Source of the DNA: an uncultured Opitutales bacterium
GTDB taxonomy: Bacteria; Verrucomicrobiota; Verrucomicrobiia; Opitutales; UBA953
DNA length: 64,000 nt
Direction: 5' to 3'
Assembly: GCA_934675585.1 (NCBI GenBank)
Contig: CAKUQY010000006.1
Span: 28,801-92,800, forward strand
A model generated the notes under the pieces. That model saw only the letters and a program-made list of their open reading frames with translations. It had not been told where the DNA came from and did not search any database. A program made the position numbers and the translations under genes. This document shows, piece by piece, positions 54,088 through 62,873 of the stretch. Position 1 is the first letter of the stretch; each line of letters starts with the position of its first letter.

Positions 54088-57023
54088 TTTTTACGATCAA
54101 AATTAAAAATTGATTTTTCAGATGACAACGGCGCCAAACGAATCTCCATGTCGTAAAGCGTTCCCGTGACAGAAAGCGGCGTCAGCGCAGTCCAATTTGA
54201 CAACCCGCGCACCACGTGACCCAGCACCGGAATTTCTGTGCCGCGCCGATTTTTAAACACAAAATCGCCTGCCAATTTTAATGTTGCCAAATCGCAAGTT
54301 AATTCGCCTTCAATGAGCGCGTTTTCACTCGTCATTTCCAATTGTGGCAAATTAACGATGCCGTTTTTGATTGTAAAATCGCTCTCGGCATTTGTGATAT
54401 CAAACGAGAAAAATGGAATGTACAACATCGAAAGCAATTTCGATGTGCGCCCTAAAAACTCATATTTAAAAAGCGTTTCGTCGTGCAATTTAAAATGTCC
54501 GTTCCCGCTCAATGTTTCAATTTTTGGCAATGTGAGCGTTCCCGCAAAATTGGCGACAACATTTGATTTTTCGATTGCCGAGCCGTCGTCGCTTTTTTGA
54601 AAAAACTCTGCTTTTTTCTCGGGAGCATCGGGCAAACTCGCCAAAAAACTATCCGCCAATTCAACCAATTTATTTAATTTTACATTGTCAATCGACAAGT
54701 TTTTAACCGCGACTTGCGTTCCCGCAAAGTTCATATTTTTATTAGGAAAATTTAACACAATCGTTCCCGCGACATCGCCGTTGCCAAATTTTGTTTTTAG
54801 CTCGTTCAGCGCGACGCTTGTATTTTTGTAATTAATTTTTCCTGAAAATTGCGAACCTTCAAAACCAAAAATTTTGTAATCGCCATCGAGTTTTTTGACA
54901 TCGACATCGACCGCCATCAAATCTTTTTCAAAACGCTCATCGCCCGAAAAATTGCCGATTACATCTGCCGTGACGAGCGCGCTTGATGCAAATTGCAAAT
55001 CGCGAAAAATCTCGGGAACGCCCTCACCCGTGAGCTCTAACACGTCATCAACAGGCATCGTTCCCGCGAAACGAAATTGAAAATCGCTCATGTGCGGCTC
55101 GGGTTTTGTTACATAATTAAACAAAAGCGTTCCCGCGACACGATGATTATTTTTTGTAATTATCAAATTAGGCACCGCAATAAATGGCGCTTCTTCGACA
55201 ACGCGCAAACTTATTTTGTCAACGGGACAACCATTACGCGATGCGCCATCGCCTGCGATAAATCCAAAAATGCGTTCCCAAATCGGCTCGGTCGCAAACG
55301 AACCGTAAATTTCGAGATCGATGCGTGGCGCGGGAACGCCCGCCGTTAATTTTACATCGCGCCAAATGCGCCACCAAAACCAATCCAAATACGGGTCGAG
55401 CAATTCAACATTATAAAACGTTCCACCGATATGCGTGCGATAAAGTCCCGAACCATCGAGCGCCACACTCACATTTGCCGATGTGCAAAAATCGTTCCCG
55501 CAAACTTCTGCGTGGTAAATCGTCAGCGCGCTTGGCGTGATTTTACCGCAAGCGCGAATTGAGCGCGCGTTCAATGTTTGCCAAGTCGTTGCGGGAGCGT
55601 TAAAGTCAAAATCAATGCTTTCAAATTGTTTTGCGTTGTCAAAATTAACCGTTCCCGCAACGCGCGGACGCGAAGAAAATTTTAGCGTTTTTAAATCGGC
55701 GGGAACGTAAGCGCTAATCACGGGCAATTCGCGCAACACTGCAAATTGTGGCAACAGCGAATAATGCACTTCAAATGTTTCATCAATAAAATTTGCCCAA
55801 AGACGCAAGCCTGAATCATACGCAAACAAATCAATCGACGCGCCCCATTTTTGCGGACCCGAAATCACCGCGCCCACTTGGTCAAAAACAAAATCGCCAT
55901 ACAAAAAATTGCTCGCGTTTACGCTATCGACATCAAAAATAGTCGCGTTTGAAAAAACATCATTAAGAGTTCCCGCGTCAAGATTTAAGCGCGTTCCCGC
56001 CGAAAACGATTTTAAATTTAATTGCCAATTATCAAGCAAACTTTTACTCGTGTTCAAATTTACGTTCCCGCAAGTCAGCGCCAAGAACTCGTTTGACGAC
56101 AATTTTGGTTGCCAATTCCCTACATCAAAACTTGCCGAAAAATCGTAAGTTAAATTAATTTTGTTTGCCGAAAAATCACCAAACATTGGCGCGTTATCGC
56201 CCAACAAATCAAAAAAACGATTCAATTGCAAATTATCTGTCGCTTCCAAAATCAAATGCAGCCCGACATCAAAAACCGCGCGAGATTCTTCATCAATGCG
56301 GGAACGCAAATTCACGCCCACATCATAACGTCCGTCAAGCCCGGTTTGCGTTTGCGCCACTTTCACTCGTTGCAAAAATTGCAAATATGGCACGAGCGCT
56401 TGCAACGAAAATGATTTTTCAACAGACGCGGGAACGCTGCTCGCGGGAACGCTCGGCTCAACATTCGCAACTGGCGCGGGAACGGAAATTTGCATTGGCG
56501 TTCCCGTAAAATGATTCAGCAATTTTAGCGGCGATTTCAACTCGCCATTCAACGCCCAAAGCGAATTGCCCAAGCGCGCCGAAATCGTGCCAATCTTAAC
56601 TTTTCCGCCCGCAACATACGCAAAAATGCGTCCGTCCTCAACCAACGTTTCACTTTTACCCGTGCGCGAAATTGTGGCAGGACAATGCACGGCAAGCGAA
56701 TCAACAAAAACCATTCGCGGGAACGCGCGCCCGCTCAAACAATCGCTCAAATAAATGCGCATTTTTGCAAAATCTGCCGTCAAAATTTTTTCGCGCGAAT
56801 TTTTATCTTCGACGACAACATCGCGCACCACAAAACCTCCCAACTGATATTTTATCGAACCAAATTTTACACGAAAATTACCCATCGGCACTTCGTGTAA
56901 AATTTTTTGCACGATAAAATCGGGAACTTCAAAAGCGTTGTTCGCAAAATAAATTCCAACACAGCCCAATATCGCTGTTAAAAACAGCAAAATATTGAAC
57001 AAGCTGTGTAAGAAATTTTTCAC
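54084..57023 (-). CDS. Large AsmA/TamB-like envelope protein
   Basis: A 979-residue protein with one N-terminal membrane segment (ILLFLTAILGCVGIYFANNA) and a long repetitive beta-rich body, typical of the AsmA-like/DUF3971 bridge-like lipid-transport group. The C-terminal segment 'LRLAGDFVFKNRRGTEIPVL'-like region near residue 930 and 'LSVTGTLYDMEIRLAPLSS' are characteristic. Predicted to span the periplasm. It overlaps icd by 1 bp and the EptA-like gene by 4 bp. It carries many copies of the iterated word. Confidence 0.8.
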   Translation of the reverse strand: MKNFLHSLFNILLFLTAILGCVGIYFANNAFEVPDFIVQKILHEVPMGNFRVKFGSIKYQLGGFVVRDVVVEDKNSREKILTADFAKMRIYLSDCLSGRAFPRMVFVDSLAVHCPATISRTGKSETLVEDGRIFAYVAGGKVKIGTISARLGNSLWALNGELKSPLKLLNHFTGTPMQISVPAPVANVEPSVPASSVPASVEKSFSLQALVPYLQFLQRVKVAQTQTGLDGRYDVGVNLRSRIDEESRAVFDVGLHLILEATDNLQLNRFFDLLGDNAPMFGDFSANKINLTYDFSASFDVGNWQPKLSSNEFLALTCGNVNLNTSKSLLDNWQLNLKSFSAGTRLNLDAGTLNDVFSNATIFDVDSVNASNFLYGDFVFDQVGAVISGPQKWGASIDLFAYDSGLRLWANFIDETFEVHYSLLPQFAVLRELPVISAYVPADLKTLKFSSRPRVAGTVNFDNAKQFESIDFDFNAPATTWQTLNARSIRACGKITPSALTIYHAEVCGNDFCTSANVSVALDGSGLYRTHIGGTFYNVELLDPYLDWFWWRIWRDVKLTAGVPAPRIDLEIYGSFATEPIWERIFGFIAGDGASRNGCPVDKISLRVVEEAPFIAVPNLIITKNNHRVAGTLLFNYVTKPEPHMSDFQFRFAGTMPVDDVLELTGEGVPEIFRDLQFASSALVTADVIGNFSGDERFEKDLMAVDVDVKKLDGDYKIFGFEGSQFSGKINYKNTSVALNELKTKFGNGDVAGTIVLNFPNKNMNFAGTQVAVKNLSIDNVKLNKLVELADSFLASLPDAPEKKAEFFQKSDDGSAIEKSNVVANFAGTLTLPKIETLSGNGHFKLHDETLFKYEFLGRTSKLLSMLYIPFFSFDITNAESDFTIKNGIVNLPQLEMTSENALIEGELTCDLATLKLAGDFVFKNRRGTEIPVLGHVVRGLSNWTALTPLSVTGTLYDMEIRLAPLSSEKSIFNFDRKK

Positions 57024-58270
57024 TACGCGTTAATTTTTTCAATCAACACATCCGCATATTGCGATGCTTTGAGCGCGCTTGCGCCAGGAATCATTTCGGC
57101 AAGATCGGCGGTAACTTTCTTTTCAGAAATCGCCGCATTAATCGCCGCAATAATCAAATCTGCCGCTTCGTCCCAGCCCAAATAACGCAACATCATTTCT
57201 GCCGAAAGCAACAGCGATGACGGATTCGCCTTGTCTTGTCCCGCAAGCATCGGCGCGGTGCCGTGAGTCGCTTCAAAAATCGCGTGGCCCGTGTTGTAAT
57301 TGATGTTCCCGCCAGGAGCAATCCCGATCCCGCCGACTTGCGCCGCAAGCGCGTCCGAACAATAATCGCCGTTCAAATTAAGCGTTGCGATCACGTCGTG
57401 TTCTTGCGGATGCAACAAAATTTCTTGCAAAAACGCGTCGCAAATACAATCTTTGATGACAATGCCCGCGCCGGGCTTGCCTTCCGGAATCTTCACCCAC
57501 GCACCTTTGCCAAGCGGCTCTGCACCAAATTCATTCTTCGCCAACGCGTAGCCCCAATCGCGAAACGCGCCTTCGGTGTATTTCATAATATTGCCTTTGT
57601 GGACAATGGTAACGCTCTTGCGATTGTGCTTAATCGCGTATTTAATCGCCTCGCGAATCAAGCGTTCAGAACCTTCTTTTGAAACGGGTTTTACGCCGAT
57701 GCCAATTTCTGTTGGCGTTTCCGAACCAAAACGAATTTTCTTAAAATCGTCTGGAAACTCGGTTTTTAAAATTTCGAGCATGCGCATCGCTTTGGGCGTT
57801 CCCGCCGTCCAGTCGATGCCCGCGTAAATGTCTTCCGTATTTTCGCGAAACACAATCATATCCACTTTTGACGGATCTTTCACCGGCGTTTCGATGCCTT
57901 TAAAATATTGCACAGGACGCAAGCAAACAAACAAATCAAGCGACTGGCGCAATTGCACATTCAGCGAACGCGTTCCCTTGCCGATTGGCGTTGTCAATGG
58001 ACCTTTAATGCCGACCAAATATTCGCGAAACGCTTGCATTGTTTCTTCGGGCAACCAAGTTCCCAGTTCGTTAAACGCGCGTTCGCCAGCGAAAACTTCT
58101 TGCCACGCAATCGCGCGCGTTCCCGCGTAAGCTTTGGCAATCGCCGCATCAATTACGCGACTTGCCGCCGCCCAAATATCAGGACCGCTCCCGTCACCAC
58201 GAATAAAAGGAATAATTGGGTTTGCGGGAACGCAAAGTTCCCCGTTTTCAATTGTAATTTTTTCTGCCAT
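57023..58270 (-). CDS. icd: Isocitrate dehydrogenase (NADP+)
   Basis: A 415-residue TCA-cycle enzyme converting isocitrate to 2-oxoglutarate. '[20 protein letters not shown]', the substrate loop '[20 protein letters not shown]', '[18 protein letters not shown]', '[20 protein letters not shown]' and '[20 protein letters not shown]' match the prokaryotic NADP enzyme. First gene of the envelope operon that follows, and divergent from the protease block. Confidence 0.97.
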   Translation of the reverse strand: MAEKITIENGELCVPANPIIPFIRGDGSGPDIWAAASRVIDAAIAKAYAGTRAIAWQEVFAGERAFNELGTWLPEETMQAFREYLVGIKGPLTTPIGKGTRSLNVQLRQSLDLFVCLRPVQYFKGIETPVKDPSKVDMIVFRENTEDIYAGIDWTAGTPKAMRMLEILKTEFPDDFKKIRFGSETPTEIGIGVKPVSKEGSERLIREAIKYAIKHNRKSVTIVHKGNIMKYTEGAFRDWGYALAKNEFGAEPLGKGAWVKIPEGKPGAGIVIKDCICDAFLQEILLHPQEHDVIATLNLNGDYCSDALAAQVGGIGIAPGGNINYNTGHAIFEATHGTAPMLAGQDKANPSSLLLSAEMMLRYLGWDEAADLIIAAINAAISEKKVTADLAEMIPGASALKASQYADVLIEKINA

Positions 58271-58335
58271 AAACTTATTTTAAACTGAAAACCAAAATAT
58301 GAAAACCGAAAACTGCGCGGGAACGCGTTTTTTGT

Positions 58336-58364
58336 TTGACAGATATTTTTCGCGCCGTTATAGT
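58336..58364 (+). promoter_or_regulatory. Strong sigma70-like promoter of the protease block
   Basis: TTGACA (58336-58341), 17-bp spacer, TATAGT (58359-58364). A similar promoter TTGACA-17-TAAAAT stands before the downstream copy of the flanking repeat. Confidence 0.8.
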
Positions 58365-58374
58365 TGTTGGTGTT

Positions 58375-58409
58375 TTAAACCCCCGAATTTTTTATTTTTT
58401 ATGAGCGAA
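58375..58409 (+). repeat. 35-bp direct repeat, left flank of the protease block
   Basis: Matches 63904-63938 with one mismatch. It includes an ATG (58401-58403) followed by AGCGAA, the start of a frame that is here taken over by the first protease gene. Confidence 0.9.
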
Positions 58410-58751
58410 GTGAACGATCTGACCGAAAATGAAAACTATTTCCCCCCCCCGCTTCATGAAATTTGTATTTGCGGCAACGGCGGCGTTGCTGTTCTGCGTT
58501 CCCGCGCGCGCGGAGCTTGTCGAATACTGGGCGCCGGGCGTTTCGAGAGAAAGCGGCTGGACGAACACCTTTCAGTTCCGCAACGGTTGCTGGGCGGCAG
58601 TCGCCTCGAACATGGTGGACTGGTGGCAACAGCGCATCGAAGCAAAATACGGCGCCGGAGAAAAACACATCAATCCGGAGACGCTCAATACCCGATACGA
58701 TACGGATCCGTATTTCAAATCCGGAGGAGACTATATCTGGAAGGCGATTGA
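58401..58751 (+). other. Truncated leader frame overlapping the first IdeS-like gene
   Basis: MSEVNDLTENENY begins at the ATG in the flanking repeat and then runs out of frame through the peptidase gene to 58751. The first codons are probably the cut start of the gene whose other copy begins at 63930. A loss of one C in the C9 tract would fuse it in frame to the peptidase. Confidence 0.5.
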
Positions 58752-59343
58752 CTGGTATCTGAAAGAGACCTATCCGGCAATTGTCAACACTCGCCCGGAT
58801 CTTTGGAATTATTATCTGACCGAAGGCGACACGAACCCTCCGATGCTGTTCACCCGAGGCTGGCTCAACAGTGAACGAGAAGCCGTTCAGAACGCGCTTA
58901 TGACGTATTTCACGAGCGGAAACTACGTCGCGGCGCTCACGAGCGCCAATCACACGTGGACGCTCTACGGCATGCAGGTGGACACGGACACGGGAAAAAT
59001 CACGAAAGTTTGGGCAACGGATTCCGTGCCCAACGACAGGACGAATAAGAAAAAGCAACTGCACGAGTTCAACGCCGTCTATTCAAATACGCCTAAATGG
59101 GGCGACCTGCTCATTTTCAGCCGAGGAATCTACGATCCGGAAAACAATTCATGGGGACAACAAAATATAGAGGCGACGGAAATCACGTTTCTCAGCTGCG
59201 AGGACAAGTTTCTCGTGGACGCGAACGGTCGTTCCGTCTTCCAGCAAGGCGTTCCCGAGCCTTCGGCGTTCGGGCTGCTTGCGGGAACGCTGGCGCTCGT
59301 CCTCGCGGGAACGCGCCGCCGAAAAAGAACGGAGAACGGCTGA
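58429..59343 (+). CDS. IdeS/Mac-like cysteine peptidase (C66) with PEP-CTERM tail
   Basis: A 304-residue exported protein; alternative start at 58456 (MKFVFAATAALLFCVPARA signal peptide). Resembles the streptococcal IgG-degrading enzyme IdeS: nucleophile Cys54 in 'RNGCWAAVASNMVDWWQQRI', His175 in 'SANHTWTLYGMQ', Asp198 in 'ITKVWATDSV'. It ends VPEPSAFGLLAGT with an Arg-rich tail, so exosortase sorting is predicted. A paralogue lies at 62874. The start region carries nine C (58442-58450) between two possible ATGs. GC content and codon use differ visibly from the genes to the left. A host-protein target is inference only. Confidence 0.8.
   Translation: MKTISPPRFMKFVFAATAALLFCVPARAELVEYWAPGVSRESGWTNTFQFRNGCWAAVASNMVDWWQQRIEAKYGAGEKHINPETLNTRYDTDPYFKSGGDYIWKAIDWYLKETYPAIVNTRPDLWNYYLTEGDTNPPMLFTRGWLNSEREAVQNALMTYFTSGNYVAALTSANHTWTLYGMQVDTDTGKITKVWATDSVPNDRTNKKKQLHEFNAVYSNTPKWGDLLIFSRGIYDPENNSWGQQNIEATEITFLSCEDKFLVDANGRSVFQQGVPEPSAFGLLAGTLALVLAGTRRRKRTENG
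58442..58450 (+). repeat. C9 homopolymer at the start of the IdeS-like gene
   Basis: Nine C between the ATGs at 58429 and 58456. It changes which upstream ATG is in frame with the peptidase; the paralogue lacks it. Confidence 0.8.
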
Positions 59344-59344
59344 C

Positions 59345-60445
59345 ATGAAATTTCCCGCAGCCGCAGTCGTTTTGCTTTGCGCGTTCCCTTTTGCCGCCGC
59401 ATGGGGAGCGCCGGAGGTCTGCGTCTACGGAAATTTTCAGGTAACGTTCTACGGGAACGGTGACGCCTATGTTGATCCGGACTCGGAGTGGGCGCAAAAC
59501 CCGAAATCCGGCGCGAAAGACTGGTCGCCGGAAATGAAATCCGCCGTGGAAGATGCCTGCAACTACTGGAACGGACTCATTGCGACGAAGCCGACCGTTC
59601 CCGTCAAACTGCACTGCATATTCGACGCTTCGACGCCGAGCGGATTTCTTGCGCGAGCCTCCTCCTCCCGCCGCTACGACGCAAAAAGCGGAGCCATGCT
59701 CTCCAACATCGAGGCGTTCTGGCGGGAAGGCATGCGCGACGACGGACGAAAAAAAGACGCGCTGATGAGCTTTTCCCCCTCCGCGAATTTTTATTACGGG
59801 GCGGCGGCGCGACTGCCCGGCAGCGGCTACGCGGATTTCCGGACGGTGTTCACGCACGAACTTGCGCACGCGATGGGCTTTGACACGCGTTGCGTGAACG
59901 CAAGTCTCGGTTGGCAAAACAGCGCGCAAGTCGCGGGAACACGCGTCTTGGAGTTTTCGACCTTGGATTCGCTTTTGTTTTTTGAGGAAGAGGACGGAAC
60001 GCGTTCCCGCGCAATCGTCAAGGACGGCGATGCGGGCTCTGGCGGTGCCGGAAAGTTTTCGGACGCCTCGAGTTTTGCTCCCGGAAAAAATTATTTCGTC
60101 GCTCTCGATGCGGAGGGAACGCAGTTCAGCCCGCTGGCAATTTACAATCCTCTCGGGTTCGAGAACGGCACGTCGATGGCGCACCTCGTCGACGCCTCCG
60201 GGACGACGACTCCGCTGTTGAGTCCTTCTCTTCCCGCCGTGCAACGTGCGCTGACGGATGCCGAGCTGGAAATTTTCAAGGCGATGGGCTGGCAGGTCGT
60301 CGTCAACATCCCCGAACCCTCGGGAATCGGCATGCTCATCGGCATTGCCGCTTTGCTGCTCGTTTCCCTGAGAAGAAAAATTTTTAAGAAAAAGACAAAA
60401 TTGCCGTTCCCGCGCCGCTCCTGCGGGGAGGCGGACACACCGTAG
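59345..60445 (+). CDS. Zinc metallopeptidase with PEP-CTERM tail
   Basis: A 366-residue exported protein starting 1 bp after the previous stop (ATG 59345), probably coupled. Signal peptide MKFPAAAVVLLCAFPFAAAW, then the zinc motif HELAHAMGFD (His171-Asp180), a HExxHxxG metallopeptidase. The usual third metzincin ligand is not His here. Ends 'NIPEPSGIGMLIGIAALLLV' and a Lys/Arg tail (PEP-CTERM). Probably secreted to the surface. Confidence 0.8.
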   Translation: MKFPAAAVVLLCAFPFAAAWGAPEVCVYGNFQVTFYGNGDAYVDPDSEWAQNPKSGAKDWSPEMKSAVEDACNYWNGLIATKPTVPVKLHCIFDASTPSGFLARASSSRRYDAKSGAMLSNIEAFWREGMRDDGRKKDALMSFSPSANFYYGAAARLPGSGYADFRTVFTHELAHAMGFDTRCVNASLGWQNSAQVAGTRVLEFSTLDSLLFFEEEDGTRSRAIVKDGDAGSGGAGKFSDASSFAPGKNYFVALDAEGTQFSPLAIYNPLGFENGTSMAHLVDASGTTTPLLSPSLPAVQRALTDAELEIFKAMGWQVVVNIPEPSGIGMLIGIAALLLVSLRRKIFKKKTKLPFPRRSCGEADTP

Positions 60446-60460
60446 GAGAAAGAAACGTTT

Positions 60461-62851
60461 ATGAAAAACCGACGACAAACCACCTTGCAATTTCTGACGG
60501 CGGCGGCACTCATGCTCAGCTTCGGCGTTCCCGCCGCTTACGCGATTCACGCCGGAGACGTGTTTGACGATCCGGACGCCTATCGCCAGTGGCAGTGGAA
60601 CACGAATCTTCACGGCACGAACACCGCCGAAGTCTGGAAAAAAGGCATTACGGGTCGAGGCGTCGTCATCGGTATCACGGGGCAATACACGGATCCGTTT
60701 CACGAAGATTTGAATGTTTCGCCCTACAATCGTGTCGCTTCTTCCTACGAGACGAATATCGACTACTCCGACGGGCTGAGCTACATTTTTAACGCTTGGA
60801 GCAAACGTCCGAAGCAGGGCGAAATTCTCTACCCGAAGCAGAGCCACGAGACCGCCGGCGCCGGCATGGCGGCGGCAATCGGCGGGAACGGCAAAGGCGT
60901 GGTCGGCGCGGCGCCGTCGGCGACCGTCGCAGGACTCGCGGGCTACGGTGCGCAGCCGCGCTGGTGGGCGAGCGGCGTCGATCAGTATTCCGGAAAATTT
61001 CAGGAACGCACGCGAATCGACGTCAAAAATTTCTACGAAGGCGCATTTTACCGAACGGGGGGATTCAGCGAAGACGCGCTCGCCATCACCGCGACGGCGG
61101 CGAACAACGTCGTCTATACCTGCTCCGCCTATAATTCCCGGGGGCAGTTCGGGCACCAATACAACTTCCCGAGCAATTGCGGTTGGCTTGCGGAGGGAAA
61201 TCACCGCTCCGTCATCAACGTTGCCGCTTACGAACAAACGGGCAACTACGCCGATTTTTCCGACTACGGAGCCAATGTTTTCGTGACGGCTCCGGGGAAG
61301 TCCACCTATTCCACCTCCCGCGACGGGAACGGCAAGCCCAACTATGCCTATTTCGGCGGCACCTCCGCCGCGGCGCCGCTGACGGCGGGCATCGTCGCGC
61401 TCGGTAAACAGGTTTTCGGCGATATGGATTCGCGTTGGACCAAGCACGCGCTCGCTTATTCCTCCGGGCACGGCGAACGCCCGAACATCGATCCCGACGC
61501 TAAGTGGTCGGAAGGGTATGAGCAGGGCGCACCCACCGGTTTTTGGCAAAAAAATAACGGCGGCTACTGGTTCAACAACAATTACGGCTTCGGCAAAGTC
61601 GATGCCGTCGGATTTGTCGAGCAGGTCGAGCGCATTCTCTACACCACTTCGGAAACGCTCTTCGCGGCAACTGACATCAAGGCGATGGAAACATCCGGTG
61701 ACGGCGGAAAACTTTACGCGCGCACGTTCACCGTCGGCACGCGCGACGCTTCCGGGAACGCCGGACTGACGCAAAACATCGAAACCGTTTCCGTGAGCGT
61801 GAGATTTTCCGAAGAGGCTCGGCAAAACCTCAATCTTTCGACGCTGAAAGTGACGCTCATCGCTCCGGACGACAAGACGAGCATCGTCGTCCAAGGCTCG
61901 GTCGGCGACCTTTCGACCACCGCCGCAGAAAAGTCCATGGACGGCTTCACCTTTTTGAGTAATGCCTTCTGGGGTTCGGATTATTCCGAAAACAAGGACT
62001 GGAAAGTCAAAGTCGAATACGACGGGAACGGCGCAAGCGCCGCCGGCTGGGTGTGGGTCAACGAGGTGAAATTTTCGCAGGGAAATGTCGTGTTTGAAAC
62101 CGCGGGAACGACGAAAATTTCCGACGCGGTCAACGTTCACGCCGTCGCCGTTGACAGAGCGACGACCACGCTCGAAATTTCCGCCAAGGTCGGCGTCGAA
62201 GACTGCGTCGTCGTCAACGCCGGCGTGTTGCGAATTTTGAAGGAAGGCTCCGTCGGTACGTATGACCCGACGATTTCCTCCGGCGAGACCGATGCTTTCT
62301 ACCAAAGCAAGGGCGCGCGCTTCGAGCAGAACGGCGGGAAGGTCGAGATTCTCGGCAACGCGGAGTTTCTGCGCGGAATGACGCTCAACGGCGGAGAACT
62401 TCTGCTCCGCGAGCAGGCGCTTGCCGGGAACGAGCTGACGCTGAGCGGCGGCTCATTTGTCGTCGCAACGAATTTTGATCTTTCCGGACTGACGTTCACG
62501 CTTTCCTCCGACGCGAAATTTTCCGTCGCCAAGGGCGGGAAAGTCGATTTTTCCGGAATCGAAAAACTCATCCTGTCGTATGCCGTGCCGACGCCCGAGC
62601 CGCAAAGCTTTTTCTCCTTCGGGGATTGGGGCGAAGGTGAAATCGTCGGCTTGGACAAGCTCGACAGAAGCCGCATTTCATTCCTCCTCAACGGCGAAGA
62701 ATTTACGCCGTTGGAGGGCTACGATTTTCACTTCCGCGGGAACACCTTCGGCTACGGAATCCCCATCCCCGAGCCTTCGGCGTTCGGCTTGCTCGCGGGA
62801 ACGCTGGCTCTCGCCCTTGCGGGAACGCGTCGCCGGCGACGTATAACGTGA
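60461..62851 (+). CDS. Kexin-like subtilase with P domain and PEP-CTERM tail, catalytic Asp replaced
   Basis: A 796-residue exported protein; AGGAG-type SD about 12 bp upstream. Signal peptide (TLQFLTAAALMLSFGVPAAYA). Subtilase domain, residues ~60-390: His129 in 'QSHETAGAGMAAAIGG', Asn225 in 'CSAYNSRGQF', Ser302 in 'GGTSAAAPLTAGIVAL'. The position of the catalytic Asp reads Gly74 in 'VVIGITGQYTDPFHEDL'. A P/Homo-B domain follows (~425-545: 'LKVTLIAPDDKTSIVVQG'). The C-terminus is a PEP-CTERM tail (IPEPSAFGLLAGT, Arg run). It may be inactive or use another acid residue. Confidence 0.85.
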   Translation: MKNRRQTTLQFLTAAALMLSFGVPAAYAIHAGDVFDDPDAYRQWQWNTNLHGTNTAEVWKKGITGRGVVIGITGQYTDPFHEDLNVSPYNRVASSYETNIDYSDGLSYIFNAWSKRPKQGEILYPKQSHETAGAGMAAAIGGNGKGVVGAAPSATVAGLAGYGAQPRWWASGVDQYSGKFQERTRIDVKNFYEGAFYRTGGFSEDALAITATAANNVVYTCSAYNSRGQFGHQYNFPSNCGWLAEGNHRSVINVAAYEQTGNYADFSDYGANVFVTAPGKSTYSTSRDGNGKPNYAYFGGTSAAAPLTAGIVALGKQVFGDMDSRWTKHALAYSSGHGERPNIDPDAKWSEGYEQGAPTGFWQKNNGGYWFNNNYGFGKVDAVGFVEQVERILYTTSETLFAATDIKAMETSGDGGKLYARTFTVGTRDASGNAGLTQNIETVSVSVRFSEEARQNLNLSTLKVTLIAPDDKTSIVVQGSVGDLSTTAAEKSMDGFTFLSNAFWGSDYSENKDWKVKVEYDGNGASAAGWVWVNEVKFSQGNVVFETAGTTKISDAVNVHAVAVDRATTTLEISAKVGVEDCVVVNAGVLRILKEGSVGTYDPTISSGETDAFYQSKGARFEQNGGKVEILGNAEFLRGMTLNGGELLLREQALAGNELTLSGGSFVVATNFDLSGLTFTLSSDAKFSVAKGGKVDFSGIEKLILSYAVPTPEPQSFFSFGDWGEGEIVGLDKLDRSRISFLLNGEEFTPLEGYDFHFRGNTFGYGIPIPEPSAFGLLAGTLALALAGTRRRRRIT

Positions 62852-62873
62852 TTTTTTTCTCAAAGTCAAAAAA

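Noticed and set aside
59192..62305. A very long open frame (1037 codons) antisense to the peptidase genes
   Set aside because: It lies opposite three genes with clear signal peptides, catalytic motifs and PEP-CTERM tails. GC-rich codon use there leaves the antisense frame free of stops. Its translation shows no domain.
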